64,000 bases of DNA from Phytophthora sp. 'mugwort' (GCA_033558025.1 JAUCEF010000010.1:211001-275000); one strand, 5' to 3'. Shown: positions 54,520 to 64,000, numbered from the stretch's first letter. Notes: a model not told the origin generated them from the letters alone. Program-made: numbers and translations.

Positions 54520-57500
54520 ATGAAGGTGTACACGACTATCCTGCTAGCGGCCATGGCCATGCAGGTCGTACTGGGCGGCGGCGGCGGCGGCATCACGTTC
54601 GACAAAGCTGGCAGCTACTCGCCTGGTGGCACTGAAAGCTCCGGTGACTCTTACACGCAGGACGGCGGCAAGACTGGCTTGAACACGCCAGTGCCGGCCT
54701 CGTCGACAGCGGCTCCGGTCGCCACGCCGGCCACGCCGGTCGCCACCCCAGTCACTCCAGTGTCGACGCCCGCTGCCACGCCGGTCACTCCAGTGTCGAC
54801 GCCCGCCGCTACGCCGGCCACTCCAGTGTCGACGCCAGCTGCTACCCCGACCACACCAGTTTCGACGCCTGCCGCTACCCCAGCAACTCCCGTGTCGACG
54901 CCCGCCGCCACTCCGACCACTCCTGTGTCGACCCCCGCTGCCACGACGGCTGTGCCTGAGGCCACCCCGGCTGCCACCACGGCTACGCCGGAATCCACGC
55001 CAGCGGCCACTACGCCGACTTCGGAGCAGGGATCGAGCTCAGGTTCGCACCCAGAGCAGCAGTCTCCTACGTCCACGCCTGCGGCCACTACCCCCACATC
55101 GGAGCTGGGCTCTAGCTCGCAGGAGCAGGATACGCCCTCGGGCACCCCGGCCGCCACGACGCCTTCAACGGGCACTGGTTCCGGCTCATCGCCCACCCAG
55201 GACACGCCAGCTACGACCCCGGCTGCTACTCCTTCAACAGAGCAGGATACCGGCTCGGGTTCTTCGCCTGCCCAGCAGACGCCTGTTAGCACCCCTGTTG
55301 CAACGACCCCGACGTCAGATATTGGCTCTTCGGACGAGGACACGCCGTGCCCGACTCTGCAGTACAACTACCCCGCTGCGACCCCGGCTACCACCACTCC
55401 AACAACCGAGCAGGGCAGCGGCGATGAGGACACACCGTGCCCGACTCTGCAGTACAACTACCCGACGACGACTCCGGCTGCCACCACTCCCACGACAGAG
55501 CAGGGCAGCGGTGAAGAGGACACACCGTGCCCGACTCTGCAGTACAACTACCCGACGACGACGCCTACTGACGCCACTCCAACGACCGAGCAGGGCAGTG
55601 GTGAGGAGGACACGCCGTGCCCTACCCTGCAATACAACTACCCGACGACGACACCGGCCCCAACCACTCCTTCCACTGAACAGGGAACTGGCTCAGGCTC
55701 GTCGCCTAGTCAGGAGACTCCGGCTTCGACGCCCAGCCAGGAAACTCCGTCGACAGGTTCGGGTTCGACGCCCAGCCAGGAGACTCCGATGACCACTCCG
55801 GCTGCAACCACTCCCACCTCGGAGCAGGGCAACGGTTCGGGTTTGCCGCCTAGTCAAGAAACCCCGTCAACTGGTTCAGGCTCGCCGCCTAGCCAGGAAA
55901 CACCGTCAACTGATTCGGGCTCGACGCCCAGCCAGGAGACCCCGTCGACAGGTTCGGATTCGACGCCTAACCAGGAGACACCGTCCACCGGTTCGGACTC
56001 GACGCCCAGCCAGGAGACGCCAGCAACTACGCCTGCAGCCACTACCTCAACATCGGAGCTTGGTAGCAATGATGAGGACACGCCATGCCCGACACTGCAG
56101 TACAACTACCCCACGACGACGCCTGCCGCCATCACTCCCACGACTGAGCAGGGTAGCGGTGTAGAGGACACGCCTTGCCCGACCATGCAGTACAACTACC
56201 CGACGACTACGCCGGCTGCCACGACGCCGTCAACAGGTTCGGGTGATGAGGACACGCCGTGCCCGACTCTGCAGTACAACTACCCCACGACGGCTCCTGC
56301 TGCTACCACTCCGACCTCGGAAAGCGGCAACGGCTCCGGCTCGTCCCCTAACCAGGATGTCCCCGTGACCACCCCTGCTGCATCGACGCCTACGTCGGGC
56401 ACTGGCTCGGGCTCGTCGCCTAGCCAGGATGTCCCCGAGACCACACCAGCTGCTACGACGCCTACGTCTGGCACAGGCTCGGGCTCGTCGCCTAGCCAGG
56501 ATGTCCCCGAGACCACACCAGCTGCTACGACGCCTACGTCTGGCACAGGCTCGGGCTCGTCGCCTAGCCAGGATGTCCCCGAGACCACACCAGCTGCTAC
56601 GACGCCTACGTCTGGCACAGGCTCGGGCTCGTCGCCCAGCCGGGACACCCCTGCTACGACCCCGGCCGCAACAACGCCAACGTCGGAGGAGGGCTCTAGC
56701 TCGACCCCGGGCCAGGAGTCTCCTGTAAGCACACCCGCTGCTACAACGCCTTCCCCGGAGCAGACTGGTTCAGGATCTCAGCCTGAACAACAGACGCCTA
56801 TGACGACGCCTGCTGCCACTACTCCTACGTCGGAGCTGGGCTCATCATCAACCGAAACAGGCTCGGGTTCGTCCCCAGAGCAGCAGGTTCCGGTGACCAC
56901 GCCTGCCGCATCTATGCCGTCTGAGACTGGCTCGGGTTCTAGCCCAGAGCAGCAGGTGCCTGTGACCACGCCCGCTGCTACTACGCCAACATCGGAGGAG
57001 GGTTCGTCTTCGACTGAGCAGCCAAAGTCTGGCTCTGGCTCGCACCCGGAGCAGCAGACGCCTATCTCGACACCCGCCGCTACCACACCTACGCCGGAGC
57101 AGGGCTCCAGCTCTGGCTCGCACCCGGAGCAGCAGACGCCTGTCTCGACGCCCGCCGCTACCACGCCTACGCCGGAGCAGGGCTCCAGCTCTGGCTCACA
57201 CCCGGAGCAGCAGACGCCTATCTCGACGCCAGCCGCTACCACGCCTACGTCGGAGCAGGGTTCCAGCTCTGGCTCACACCCGGAGCAGCAGACTCCTACG
57301 TCGACCCCGGCTGCCACTACGCCAACGTCTGAGGAGGGTTCGTCTTACACCGAGCAGCCCAAGTCTGGCTCGGGCTCGCACCCTGAGCAGCAGACGCCTT
57401 CCACTACGCCTGCCGCCACTACCCCAACACCGGAGCAGGGCTCTAACTCTGGCTCGCACCCTGAGCAGCAGACGCCTTCCACGACGCCCGCTGCTACCAC

Positions 57501-57861
57501 GCCTACGTCGGAGCAGGGCTCCAGCTCTGGCTCTAGCCCCGCTCAGTCTAGCTCTGGTTCGACTCCCAACCAGTCTGGCTCAGGTTCGTCTCCCGCTACG
57601 GAGACCCCCGCTACCCAGACGCCAGCTACCGAGACGCCTGTGACAGAGACGCCTGCTACCGAGACGCCTGTGACTGATACGCCTGCTACGGAGACGCCTG
57701 TTACGGAGAAGCCCAAGACTCAGGTCCCGGCCACGACGGTGCCGACCAAATCCGGTAAGACGGGCAAGACCGGCGCTGGCACGCCTGAGACGCCATCGGC
57801 GGAGAGTCCGGATGACGACTACACGCAGACCGCGCAGCAGTCGCGCTTCTTGCGCGCGTAA
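54520..57861 (+). CDS. secreted mucin-like Ser/Thr/Pro repeat protein (1,113 aa)
   Basis: The signal peptide MKVYTTILLAAMAMQVVLGG is followed by a Gly run. Almost the whole remainder is Thr/Pro/Ser/Ala repeats in several families. Early units are VSTPAATPxTP. Later ones are (T/S)TPAATTPTSEQGSSSGSHPE followed by QQTP. A group of SPSQETPSTGSGS units lies near residues 390-500. Seven copies of CPTLQYNYP (one CPTMQYNYP), preceded by EDTP, carry the only cysteines of the mature protein. The C-terminus is basic then acidic (KSGKTGKTG...SPDDDYTQ). There is no transmembrane helix or GPI signal, so it should be released or held in the wall. Heavy O-glycosylation is expected. Known oomycete mucin-like proteins coat cysts and germ tubes; that role here is inference. 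The antisense strand is open only because of codon bias. Confidence 0.88.
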   Translation: MKVYTTILLAAMAMQVVLGGGGGGITFDKAGSYSPGGTESSGDSYTQDGGKTGLNTPVPASSTAAPVATPATPVATPVTPVSTPAATPVTPVSTPAATPATPVSTPAATPTTPVSTPAATPATPVSTPAATPTTPVSTPAATTAVPEATPAATTATPESTPAATTPTSEQGSSSGSHPEQQSPTSTPAATTPTSELGSSSQEQDTPSGTPAATTPSTGTGSGSSPTQDTPATTPAATPSTEQDTGSGSSPAQQTPVSTPVATTPTSDIGSSDEDTPCPTLQYNYPAATPATTTPTTEQGSGDEDTPCPTLQYNYPTTTPAATTPTTEQGSGEEDTPCPTLQYNYPTTTPTDATPTTEQGSGEEDTPCPTLQYNYPTTTPAPTTPSTEQGTGSGSSPSQETPASTPSQETPSTGSGSTPSQETPMTTPAATTPTSEQGNGSGLPPSQETPSTGSGSPPSQETPSTDSGSTPSQETPSTGSDSTPNQETPSTGSDSTPSQETPATTPAATTSTSELGSNDEDTPCPTLQYNYPTTTPAAITPTTEQGSGVEDTPCPTMQYNYPTTTPAATTPSTGSGDEDTPCPTLQYNYPTTAPAATTPTSESGNGSGSSPNQDVPVTTPAASTPTSGTGSGSSPSQDVPETTPAATTPTSGTGSGSSPSQDVPETTPAATTPTSGTGSGSSPSQDVPETTPAATTPTSGTGSGSSPSRDTPATTPAATTPTSEEGSSSTPGQESPVSTPAATTPSPEQTGSGSQPEQQTPMTTPAATTPTSELGSSSTETGSGSSPEQQVPVTTPAASMPSETGSGSSPEQQVPVTTPAATTPTSEEGSSSTEQPKSGSGSHPEQQTPISTPAATTPTPEQGSSSGSHPEQQTPVSTPAATTPTPEQGSSSGSHPEQQTPISTPAATTPTSEQGSSSGSHPEQQTPTSTPAATTPTSEEGSSYTEQPKSGSGSHPEQQTPSTTPAATTPTPEQGSNSGSHPEQQTPSTTPAATTPTSEQGSSSGSSPAQSSSGSTPNQSGSGSSPATETPATQTPATETPVTETPATETPVTDTPATETPVTEKPKTQVPATTVPTKSGKTGKTGAGTPETPSAESPDDDYTQTAQQSRFLRA
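56389..56640 (+). repeat. 72-bp tandem repeat array within the mucin-like gene
   Basis: A 72-bp (24-residue) unit encoding PTSGTGSGSSPSQDVPETTP plus AATT repeats about 3.5 times. The copies starting at 56,461 and 56,533 look identical at the DNA level, and flanking ones differ at a few sites. Such near-identity indicates recent duplication or gene conversion, and the copy number is probably variable between strains. Confidence 0.9.
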
Positions 57862-58132
57862 ACGACTCCATCAAACTCTGGAGACATTCGACGCCAACGG
57901 GAGCAAGTTCCGTCGAAGTTTTGACACGGGAAACAGCTTGTTGTATCTTTGTTCATGTCTGACCAAGTAGCGCAGTAGTTCATCGTGCGTAGTAACACAC
58001 AGCGAATACAGCTCAGCCATTTGGCCTTCAATACACTGTAGACTTCATAACACATAACTTGTGTCTTCGCGTTCAGTATTCTGCTGTCTGAATTCAGTAC
58101 TTTCTACCGATCATCTAATAGATCATCTTGGA
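57862..58132. other. 3' flank of the mucin-like gene
   Basis: No ORF of note. It must hold the polyadenylation region of the upstream gene and leads straight into the promoter of the PLAC8-family gene. Confidence 0.5.
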
Positions 58133-58153
58133 GCTGTTCATTTAAGAAAATCT
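58133..58153 (+). promoter_or_regulatory. Inr-like core promoter of the PLAC8-family gene
   Basis: The sequence GCTGTTCATTTAAGAAAATC has an Inr-like TTCATTT and an A/T-rich flank, about 40 bp upstream of the ATG at 58,181. Confidence 0.5.
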
Positions 58154-58180
58154 ACTAACTCGACTTTGTAGCCATTTGCG

Positions 58181-58765
58181 ATGTCCGCGCCTAAGACCGA
58201 AAAGACTGTGCATGGCGTGCCGGAACTGCAGCCTCCTCCGGACCAGGTCGCCAACGGCATCACAGTCGGCCAGTGGTCTAGCCCTGTGATCCCTGAGGAG
58301 CCCGAGAGTTTCCTGGCCTCCAATGTCAACGTCGAGGCCTGCTGCCCGTGCGTCCCCTTGGCCCAGATCGAGGTCCGGCTCGGACTCACGTCCTACGCGT
58401 GCGCGCTAAGCTGGTACACGGCGGCCTACGGGCTGCTAACGCTGGCGCTCGTGGCCGTGTGGGTCTTCGTGGCCCTGTGGATTTACTCGCAGGCCTATCG
58501 CAACGCGACGAGCGTCCTGATCCGCGTCCTGTGGCTCCTCGGGATGCTGGTCCTCACGGCCATCCCGTCGCTACTGCTAGTGAACCGTATCTCCAAGCTG
58601 CGCTCGACGGTCCGAGAACGGTTCGACATCCCCGGATCCGTCCGTGAAGACCGTACGGCGGCCTGGCAGGAGACGGCTCGAGCCATCCGCCAGATGCGAC
58701 GACACCTCAAGATCGACCAGACCATGTGCGGCACCGTCACCACACTACCGGCCTATGCTGTTTAA
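58181..58765 (+). CDS. PLAC8-family small membrane protein (194 aa)
   Basis: After a 50-residue polar start comes the CCPC motif with the PLAC8 pattern (EACCPCVPLAQIEVRLGLTS). Two hydrophobic segments follow (about 77-103 and 112-132), and then a second half that aligns with the PLAC8 C-terminal block (RSTVRERFDIPGSVREDRTA then RAIRQMRRHL). In that half the usual second CxxC-type cysteines are missing. PLAC8/FCR proteins sit in membranes and have been linked in plants and fungi to cell-size control and metal tolerance. The role here is not known. Single exon. The next gene starts only 85 bp downstream on the same strand. Confidence 0.7.
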   Translation: MSAPKTEKTVHGVPELQPPPDQVANGITVGQWSSPVIPEEPESFLASNVNVEACCPCVPLAQIEVRLGLTSYACALSWYTAAYGLLTLALVAVWVFVALWIYSQAYRNATSVLIRVLWLLGMLVLTAIPSLLLVNRISKLRSTVRERFDIPGSVREDRTAAWQETARAIRQMRRHLKIDQTMCGTVTTLPAYAV

Positions 58766-58850
58766 GGCAAGTAGTCCCAATGATGGCGTAGTCTCAATAT
58801 ATTGATTCGTTTTGTCCGTTTCTTCTTCGTCGTCGCTTCAAGGACGGGTG

Positions 58851-59573
58851 ATGCGACGTCTGGATGGAGGGTTTCTGACGGCACTCGAAGGGCTACAGCA
58901 GCGGCGAGAGACGGCCAATAGCCTCCAGGAGATCGACAAGCTGCTTCAAAGCGATCCGGACGAATTTCTCGCAGCATCTCCGGCAACTTCGGCGTCTTCA
59001 CACGCAACCAAGACGACGACACGAGGCTGCAGCTTCGGCTCGGGTCGACAACCGAAGAAGAACCTTGGCTACTGGCTGAGCAAGTCTTCTTCTGCTCCTG
59101 GACCTGGAGCCTACGCTGTATCAAAGGCTGACAGTATCGTCAAGCCGAATGCTGGAGGTAACGGAGTGCTTGGACTCCGTAGCGGAGTTTGCTGTCGTTT
59201 CCAGCCTTGTGAGTGCAAGAGGCCACGAGGTGAAGTAGTAGTGATGTCAGCGGGAGATTTTGAAGAGGAGCGGCAGGATACTAAGCAGCCTCGACGCTCC
59301 AGTCCGCAATTAGTGGCGTATCCTCGGCCTTCAGACGCAGAGCTAGACTTTCAGACTCGAGAGCAGCGACGACGCGTGGCGGCGGTGCTAGCTACGAAGC
59401 AACAATGGAAGCATGTAGGCTTAAACACGACGGCCAATTATCGCTGGACAGAGCGTCGAGCGGGAGCAGGGGGAGCGCTCTCTATGGCGAAAACCACCAC
59501 TCGTGACGGCGTTGGAGACTCGACTGCTAAAGCGCGACTACAGAAGCTGCTGGTTGCGGATCGGAAGGGCTAG
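58851..59573 (+). CDS. small STPGR/PGPGAY-motif protein (240 aa), possibly flagellar
   Basis: I chose the ATG at 58,851 (MRRLDGGFLTALEGLQQR). The frame is open further upstream but has no ATG there. The protein has a helical N-terminus, a Ser/Thr linker, and one motif SSSAPGPGAYAV at about residues 80-91. This motif matches the PGPG-x-Y core of sperm-tail PG-rich (STPGR/SHIPPO) repeats found in microtubule-associated proteins of flagella. A basic helical segment (DFQTREQRRRVAAVLATKQQ) and a C-terminal region with YRWTERRAGAGG follow. A role in zoospore flagella is plausible because oomycetes make flagellated spores, but one motif is thin evidence. The 85-bp gap to the upstream gene leaves little room for a promoter. 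Confidence 0.6.
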   Translation: MRRLDGGFLTALEGLQQRRETANSLQEIDKLLQSDPDEFLAASPATSASSHATKTTTRGCSFGSGRQPKKNLGYWLSKSSSAPGPGAYAVSKADSIVKPNAGGNGVLGLRSGVCCRFQPCECKRPRGEVVVMSAGDFEEERQDTKQPRRSSPQLVAYPRPSDAELDFQTREQRRRVAAVLATKQQWKHVGLNTTANYRWTERRAGAGGALSMAKTTTRDGVGDSTAKARLQKLLVADRKG

Positions 59574-60594
59574 AAGTGGGAAGCTGAGAATACTCGAGCC
59601 GCGTAGGCGACAACAGTGGGCTCCAAATGTTACTTCAGCTCTGTTCCTGGACATGAAGAAGCTGTCTGGCCGGGATCCTGTGCATTGTAGACGCAAAGGC
59701 CAACGATTCGTCACTGCATTTGCTGGTGAATGAAGCCTCAGGCGTAGGGCGTAGCATATCATGCTGGGAGTCTTTAGTAGCGAATAGGCTTTTCCTTTAT
59801 CGTGGGTATCTCGACGCAGACAACACGGCTCAATGACAAAATACATGACATCAGCTCCACCGTCTTTTTGTTGAGCTCACCCTATGGGGGAGGGGAGAGG
59901 GGTGCGATTAGACTCCCCTATGTTTTGACGCACATTACCATCACATAGTGACTTGTTTTCTAGCTCAACCTTGGGAACGGCACACAGCTCGTCAAGATGC
60001 AAGCTGTTACGGTACAGATTTGGACGGATTATATATGACAGACACAAAGTTGTGACACACGAGGTTATTAAAAAGCCGGCATACAAGTATTTTGGCCAAT
60101 CAAAGCCTCCGAGGATATCATAATGTCGGAACAACATTTTATTCCTCTTCAGGGTATTCCAAGAAGAGGTATTACCGGAATCCGGGTAAAACAATCTAAT
60201 TGGTACTTGTAGTCGTTAGTGCTCGCACAACCAAGCGCCCTGGCAGCCTCTTGCTTCAAGAAGGACATAAGTGATGTGCGAGAGACCGCTGCCACCACTA
60301 TTGCGAATCGGATCCGCGGCTAGACTCGCAAGCTAACGTCGAGGACGGCACCTAATGGTAAAATGAAGTGTCCTATTCCTACTTAGCTCCTTGGCTGCCC
60401 TTTTTCCGAGTCGTTGATTCCTATGCGCCAATTCGAAACTGAGAGCTCCTACAACACGCAAAGAGAGCGGTTCACGACAGTTGGTGCTCAGCAGCACCGG
60501 GATTTCTGAGCCGCGTCCCTCTCTGGGAGGGTGCGGTGCTCCGTCGCTCCAGCTTGAACTCGCAACCGGAGGTAAATCGCAACAACCACAATCG
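59574..60594. other. no clear gene
   Basis: A reverse-strand open stretch at 59,877-60,194 (about 105 codons) includes one hydrophobic helix (YLYAGFLITSCVTTLCLSYI) but no family resemblance. Another at 60,333-60,632 is featureless. They may be pieces of one broken membrane-protein gene. Confidence 0.35.
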
Positions 60595-60978
60595 TCAAAT
60601 ACCTGCTCGAGGAGAGGGCCAATCATGTTCAATAACTCGCCTTAACCACCCGTTCGGCCATGCTGTCACGAAGCCATGCCTCAAAGCCGAAGTCAGTGAC
60701 GGAGATTCTGAATCCACCAGAGGATAGCACGACATTAATGAAGCCTTCTGCAGTGTCGAGAAGTATGATAGCGCGAGACAATGGATACAACGCAGGGCGC
60801 GCACCAGGAATCGCTCACTTCTGATGTACAGCTTGAGACTAAATACATAAAGCATCTCCTTAAGTCGCAACTTCCTCATCCGCGCTTCTTCATAGGGCAA
60901 GTTGGGCAGGTCTGCGAGGGAGAATTTGATGGATGCAGCGACAACTACAAGAGCAAGAAGCAAGGCCGTAGGCAGCAT
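60595..60978 (-). CDS. weak candidate secreted protein with RKLR motif (127 aa)
   Basis: Starting at the ATG at 60,978 the protein opens with a signal-peptide-like segment (MLPTALLLALVVVAASIKFS, cleavage near residue 22). RKLR lies at residues 35-38 (YEEARMRKLRLKEM), inside the usual RXLR window. No EER follows, and the rest contains a Cys-rich, partly hydrophobic stretch (ALRCIHCLALSYFS) unlike a typical effector domain. An upstream in-frame ATG would give a longer N-terminus. A forward-strand frame overlaps it. It could be an effector relic, part of a broken membrane protein, or chance. Confidence 0.3.
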   Translation of the reverse strand: MLPTALLLALVVVAASIKFSLADLPNLPYEEARMRKLRLKEMLYVFSLKLYIRSERFLVRALRCIHCLALSYFSTLQKASLMSCYPLVDSESPSLTSALRHGFVTAWPNGWLRRVIEHDWPSPRAGI

Positions 60979-61020
60979 ATATCCGTGTTGGACTTCTTCA
61001 GACATCCTGAACAAAAATGA

Positions 61021-62700
61021 CTTTTCCTATAGTTGACCACTCCGAGACTGGAATTTATAACGAATTTGTATTACATATTGCGCTCAAAGGGTGAGAGAAA
61101 CAACTGCTTATGCTGCCTGCTTGTCATCAGGAACCGTGTTTCATTCCTGTTGAGCGTGTATTCCAAGAGTAGGGTTTACCGAGAGGATCATCTGTAGCAG
61201 CCGAAGGGAACGTCGCAAATGTCGTCGACGGCGGTGGCTGTATCGTGAAACTGCTCGGGTTAGACCCCTTCCCGCTCACGCCGCTCGATGCACTGCCCAT
61301 TGACGTCGAGGACATTGATTGTGGTTGGATGGCGCTATGTAGCAGTCGATGCAACCTGCGGACGCGCCGGCGAAGCCCACCATCATGATGCGCTACGCTC
61401 CTCGTACGTGGTGTCTATCTCGAATGTTAGGTGTCCCCCCTCTTTGTTATTCCGAAAAACTTATTCGTGCAGCGACTTAAAGCACTCTAGTGTGGTTGGA
61501 TCAAATGCTTTAGTGTCAGATCTTTGTGTCTATTAGACCTCGTATAGTGAAGAAAAATCTCGGCTGTCATATCAACCCGTCCAAATCTGTAGTATTTTAG
61601 TTGTGTGAGCTCACAGCGACGTGGCGCAATATCAGAAAATCCAAACTGCAGCGATATACGCTTTGGGTTGCGCGTGCGTGTCGCCCCTGCACGTCGGACA
61701 CGCGGTGTACTGGGCGACCACAGGCGGATTGAATAATGCTCCGACAGCTTCGCCTTAGCAATAGGCAGGCTGTCCGACAGCCATATCCACCATATTTAAG
61801 CAGATCACATCGTGCAAGGATTGGCCTGAATAGAAAACCTGGGTGGTTACGCAATTAATCATATTATCATTCTTGAAAAACACAATAAAAAGCTTGAATT
61901 CAAGATCAGAATATATTTATTTGTGTTTCTAAAACAATACCATTTTGGCAATTAAACGTTATTTTTGAGCATCATAAATAATAGATAATCAATAACTTAT
62001 TGTGGTAGCTTAAACAAATTTCAATGTACATATTTCAAATTTGTTTTTTATCAGTACAACTGTGCAAATTAAAGGCTGTTTTTTAATCTACAGCTCGTAC
62101 TTTGGCGACCACGAGACCGGTGTACAAACAACCATAGCACTTGCATATGTACGTCCGCATTAGTAAGAGAGTGCTTGCTCTAATACCAACCAAGACCAAG
62201 TATGTTTCATGCTTTAGAAATACATGAAGAAGCATAGTGAGTGCAAAAGCAAATTAAACGAGATGAGATGACATTTTCAAAGCCACATGTCAGCCAAAAG
62301 TATATTTTGTATTCTAGGGTGTGCTGCATACACACATGCGGTGGGTGTCTTTTGGCCAGTTGCTACGCTACCTTCTAGAAGCACCTCGGATAGAAACACA
62401 ATTACCACGTACAGTATTATCGTCGTCGATCGAGCTGCTGTCACTACTTTGGTGCACATTCGACCGTCACGATGGAGCGGGGATGCGCTTCTCACAACGG
62501 GAATGTTTGCGCTTTTGTGGTTCTTGCGCTTCGAACCGATAGAAAGCTGACTGCCGAGCAGAGCCCCGTACAAAATAGTTACCAAAAAATTGAAAAGTTA
62601 ACGTCCATTTTTAACGTAGTTATTAATTGTGCCCTGCAAATTCATTGGCCAATTTTTCGCTATTCAAATTTGAATTGACGCCAAGAAAACTAGTGGGCCA
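61021..62700. other. gene-poor stretch
   Basis: No supported gene. Composition changes sharply: 61,855-62,090 is strongly AT-rich while both flanks are mixed. Reverse-strand sequence near 62,600-62,700 may be the 3' end of the gypsy element to the right. Confidence 0.45.
61855..62090. other. AT-rich block
   Basis: About 235 bp dominated by A and T, including runs such as AAACAATACCATTTTGGCAA and TTTGTTTTTTATCAG and a palindrome CTTGAATTCAAG near 61,893. It contrasts with the roughly balanced or GC-rich surroundings. No protein-coding signal. Confidence 0.6.
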
Positions 62701-62702
62701 GA

Positions 62703-64000
62703 CTAGAGTTGCCCTTGGCGCCAATCGATCCTTTGACAGCCCCGAGTTTCCGGGGAGCTCTCACAGCTCACTTTGCATTTACACACGAACTCGCAGCCCG
62801 AAGCCAACTTCCACGTCCTCCTGTCCATCATGCCGCTCTCGAACCGAGATATCTGCGCCATCCTGTTCCAAGACGAAACGTCCAACACCCACTCCACAAG
62901 AAATTCTGTCTGTCGTTTGTGAGTACGGTTGCTGAGCAGTTATTGAACAATCTCCAACCGTGTCGCCCGCGTCGTGTGGCCCCGATAAATCGGGTGGGGT
63001 CCGTGTATGGTTTCAGTTTTCCGGTGTTGAACACAGGATGGAGCTTGTTTCCGGCTTGGATGTTGAGCTCGTACGCGTGATTGTGGACTTTTTTTCAAGA
63101 CTGTGTACGGATCCATCCATTTAGGTCCGAGCTTGTTGGAATTTGGAAGTCCGGTGTGCTTCGAGTCCAAGTGTTTTGTAAAGGACTGCTCAACGCGGTT
63201 TTGATTGCAGATGTCTCGCATTCGTTCCTGGACTTCCGCCAACGCTTATCAACAGCGAATAAAGATGGCAGCTTGATGGTCGTGAAATTTCGCGCCTCGC
63301 CGACTATTGGACACACTTTCAAGTTGTTCTGCTGCGAGCTGCAGTGGGTTCAGATGAATATACCCCATGTCGGCTTCGAACAGTGCTAAAATAATGATGC
63401 TAGGGTTCACTGTCGAGCTGACGCGAATCCAGTGTTTTCCAGGCGAACATCCCAGCCATCCTGCAGTGATCCAATGAAGCAGCGAATATACTCCTCTAGC
63501 GTGCGGTTCATGCGCTCCGTCTGGCCATCGCCTACGCTCGATGTGCTATGGTAATGCTCAGCGTTATCACAATGCACTTGGAGGCATGTTGCAAAAACGG
63601 TACCACGAACATGTGATTTCAATCTGAGCGATGCTCATAGGGCATTCTGTCGAGTTCCAATTATGGTCGAGGATGAGACGGGCAACACATTCGGTTGTTA
63701 GCTTCGTCGGTACAAAAATTGCAACGCTTCGTCAGTCTGTTCTCGGCGACCCAGATGGAGTCCACGTATCTTGGCAAGTCCGTGATAAAGTCAATGGAGA
63801 TCGATCGCCATCGTTCATCCGGAATCTGCAGAGGTTCCAGCACACCAGGAGGCTGGGTAAGCCTAGGTTTATTCCGTCGTCAAAAACAATAGTCTGCAGT
63901 GAACTTCTGGATTGACTTCAATAGCTTCGACCAGTACTAGCGTCGCGCTTGAGTCAAATACATAAGTTCGGCGCCAGGATGGCCGCCGTAGTTCGAGTTG
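62703..64000 (-). mobile_element. Ty3/gypsy retrotransposon, integrase end, decayed, runs off the window
   Basis: Reading the reverse strand from the right edge gives MLEPLQIPDERWRSISIDFI (63,784-63,843), the start of the integrase catalytic core with the first Asp. Then comes GDGQTERMNRTLEEYIRC (63,500-63,560), matching the DGQTER block with its Glu. KLGPKWMDPYTVLKKSP (63,065-63,130), the GPF-like module, follows, and at the end KRQTEFLVEW (about 62,890) resembles a chromodomain. Stops and frameshifts separate all of these. Polymerase and gag should lie beyond 64,000. Confidence 0.8.

Noticed and set aside
54651..57459. Several long antisense ORFs (up to about 240 codons) across the mucin-like gene
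   Set aside because: Repetitive Val/Gly/Ala text mirrors the codon bias of the sense repeats. They have no start context or domain of their own.
57838..57861. RFLR at the C-terminal end of the mucin-like protein as an RXLR motif
   Set aside because: It lies more than 1,000 residues from the signal peptide at the last codons, outside any functional RXLR window.
60781..61020. 79-codon forward ORF antisense to the RKLR candidate
   Set aside because: No signal, domain or promoter was seen. Neither strand is secure, and the other has the better (still weak) features.

Overview
The window reads as nuclear DNA of an oomycete, most likely Phytophthora. Four things point there. Short GT-AG introns (61-189 bp) can be placed in two genes. 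Initiator/FPR-like core promoter motifs (TCATTYC...) lie just upstream of several starts. There is a small secreted protein with a classical RXLR motif, and a broken copy of the oomycete START-like/FYVE family. The repeats also fit: LINE, Ty1/copia, Ty3/gypsy, MULE, hAT, PIF/Harbinger and pogo copies, nearly all decayed. No species is claimed. No CRISPR, tRNA or rRNA gene was seen.

Layout. 1-9,700 is repeat-rich and has no intact gene: a (GA)n tract, a reverse-strand LINE with recognisable reverse-transcriptase blocks, and hAT and MULE scraps. 9,728-14,700 holds the frameshifted START/FYVE pseudogene, the RXLR effector candidate (reverse strand, 11,830-12,102) and a pogo-like fragment. 14,723-24,897 is a gene island: a secreted lipoxygenase-like protein, then tail to tail with it an NT-C2 plus coiled-coil protein (3 exons), then an LRR receptor-like pseudokinase (6 exons). 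25,000-46,400 is a transposon desert: pogo, Harbinger, a 210-bp foldback element, a long Ty1/copia copy split by a MULE, hAT, a second Harbinger, and a decayed oomycete repeat protein ending in a PCNA-binding-like motif. 46,657-59,573 is a second gene island: a TOM1/GPR137-like membrane protein, a membrane-anchored aspartic protease, a dicarboxylate/amino-acid:cation symporter-like protein, a 1,113-residue mucin-like secreted repeat protein, a PLAC8-family protein and a small STPGR (PGPGAY) protein. 59,600-64,000 returns to sparse sequence with one weak second effector-like ORF, an AT-rich block and a Ty3/gypsy integrase that runs off the right edge.

The genes do not form one pathway. Many products look destined for the cell surface or the outside (lipoxygenase, LRR receptor, aspartic protease, transporter, mucin-like protein, effector). 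The two compact gene islands between transposon-filled stretches match the two-speed architecture known from Phytophthora. Exon boundaries were inferred by eye from splice sites and frame and were not computed.
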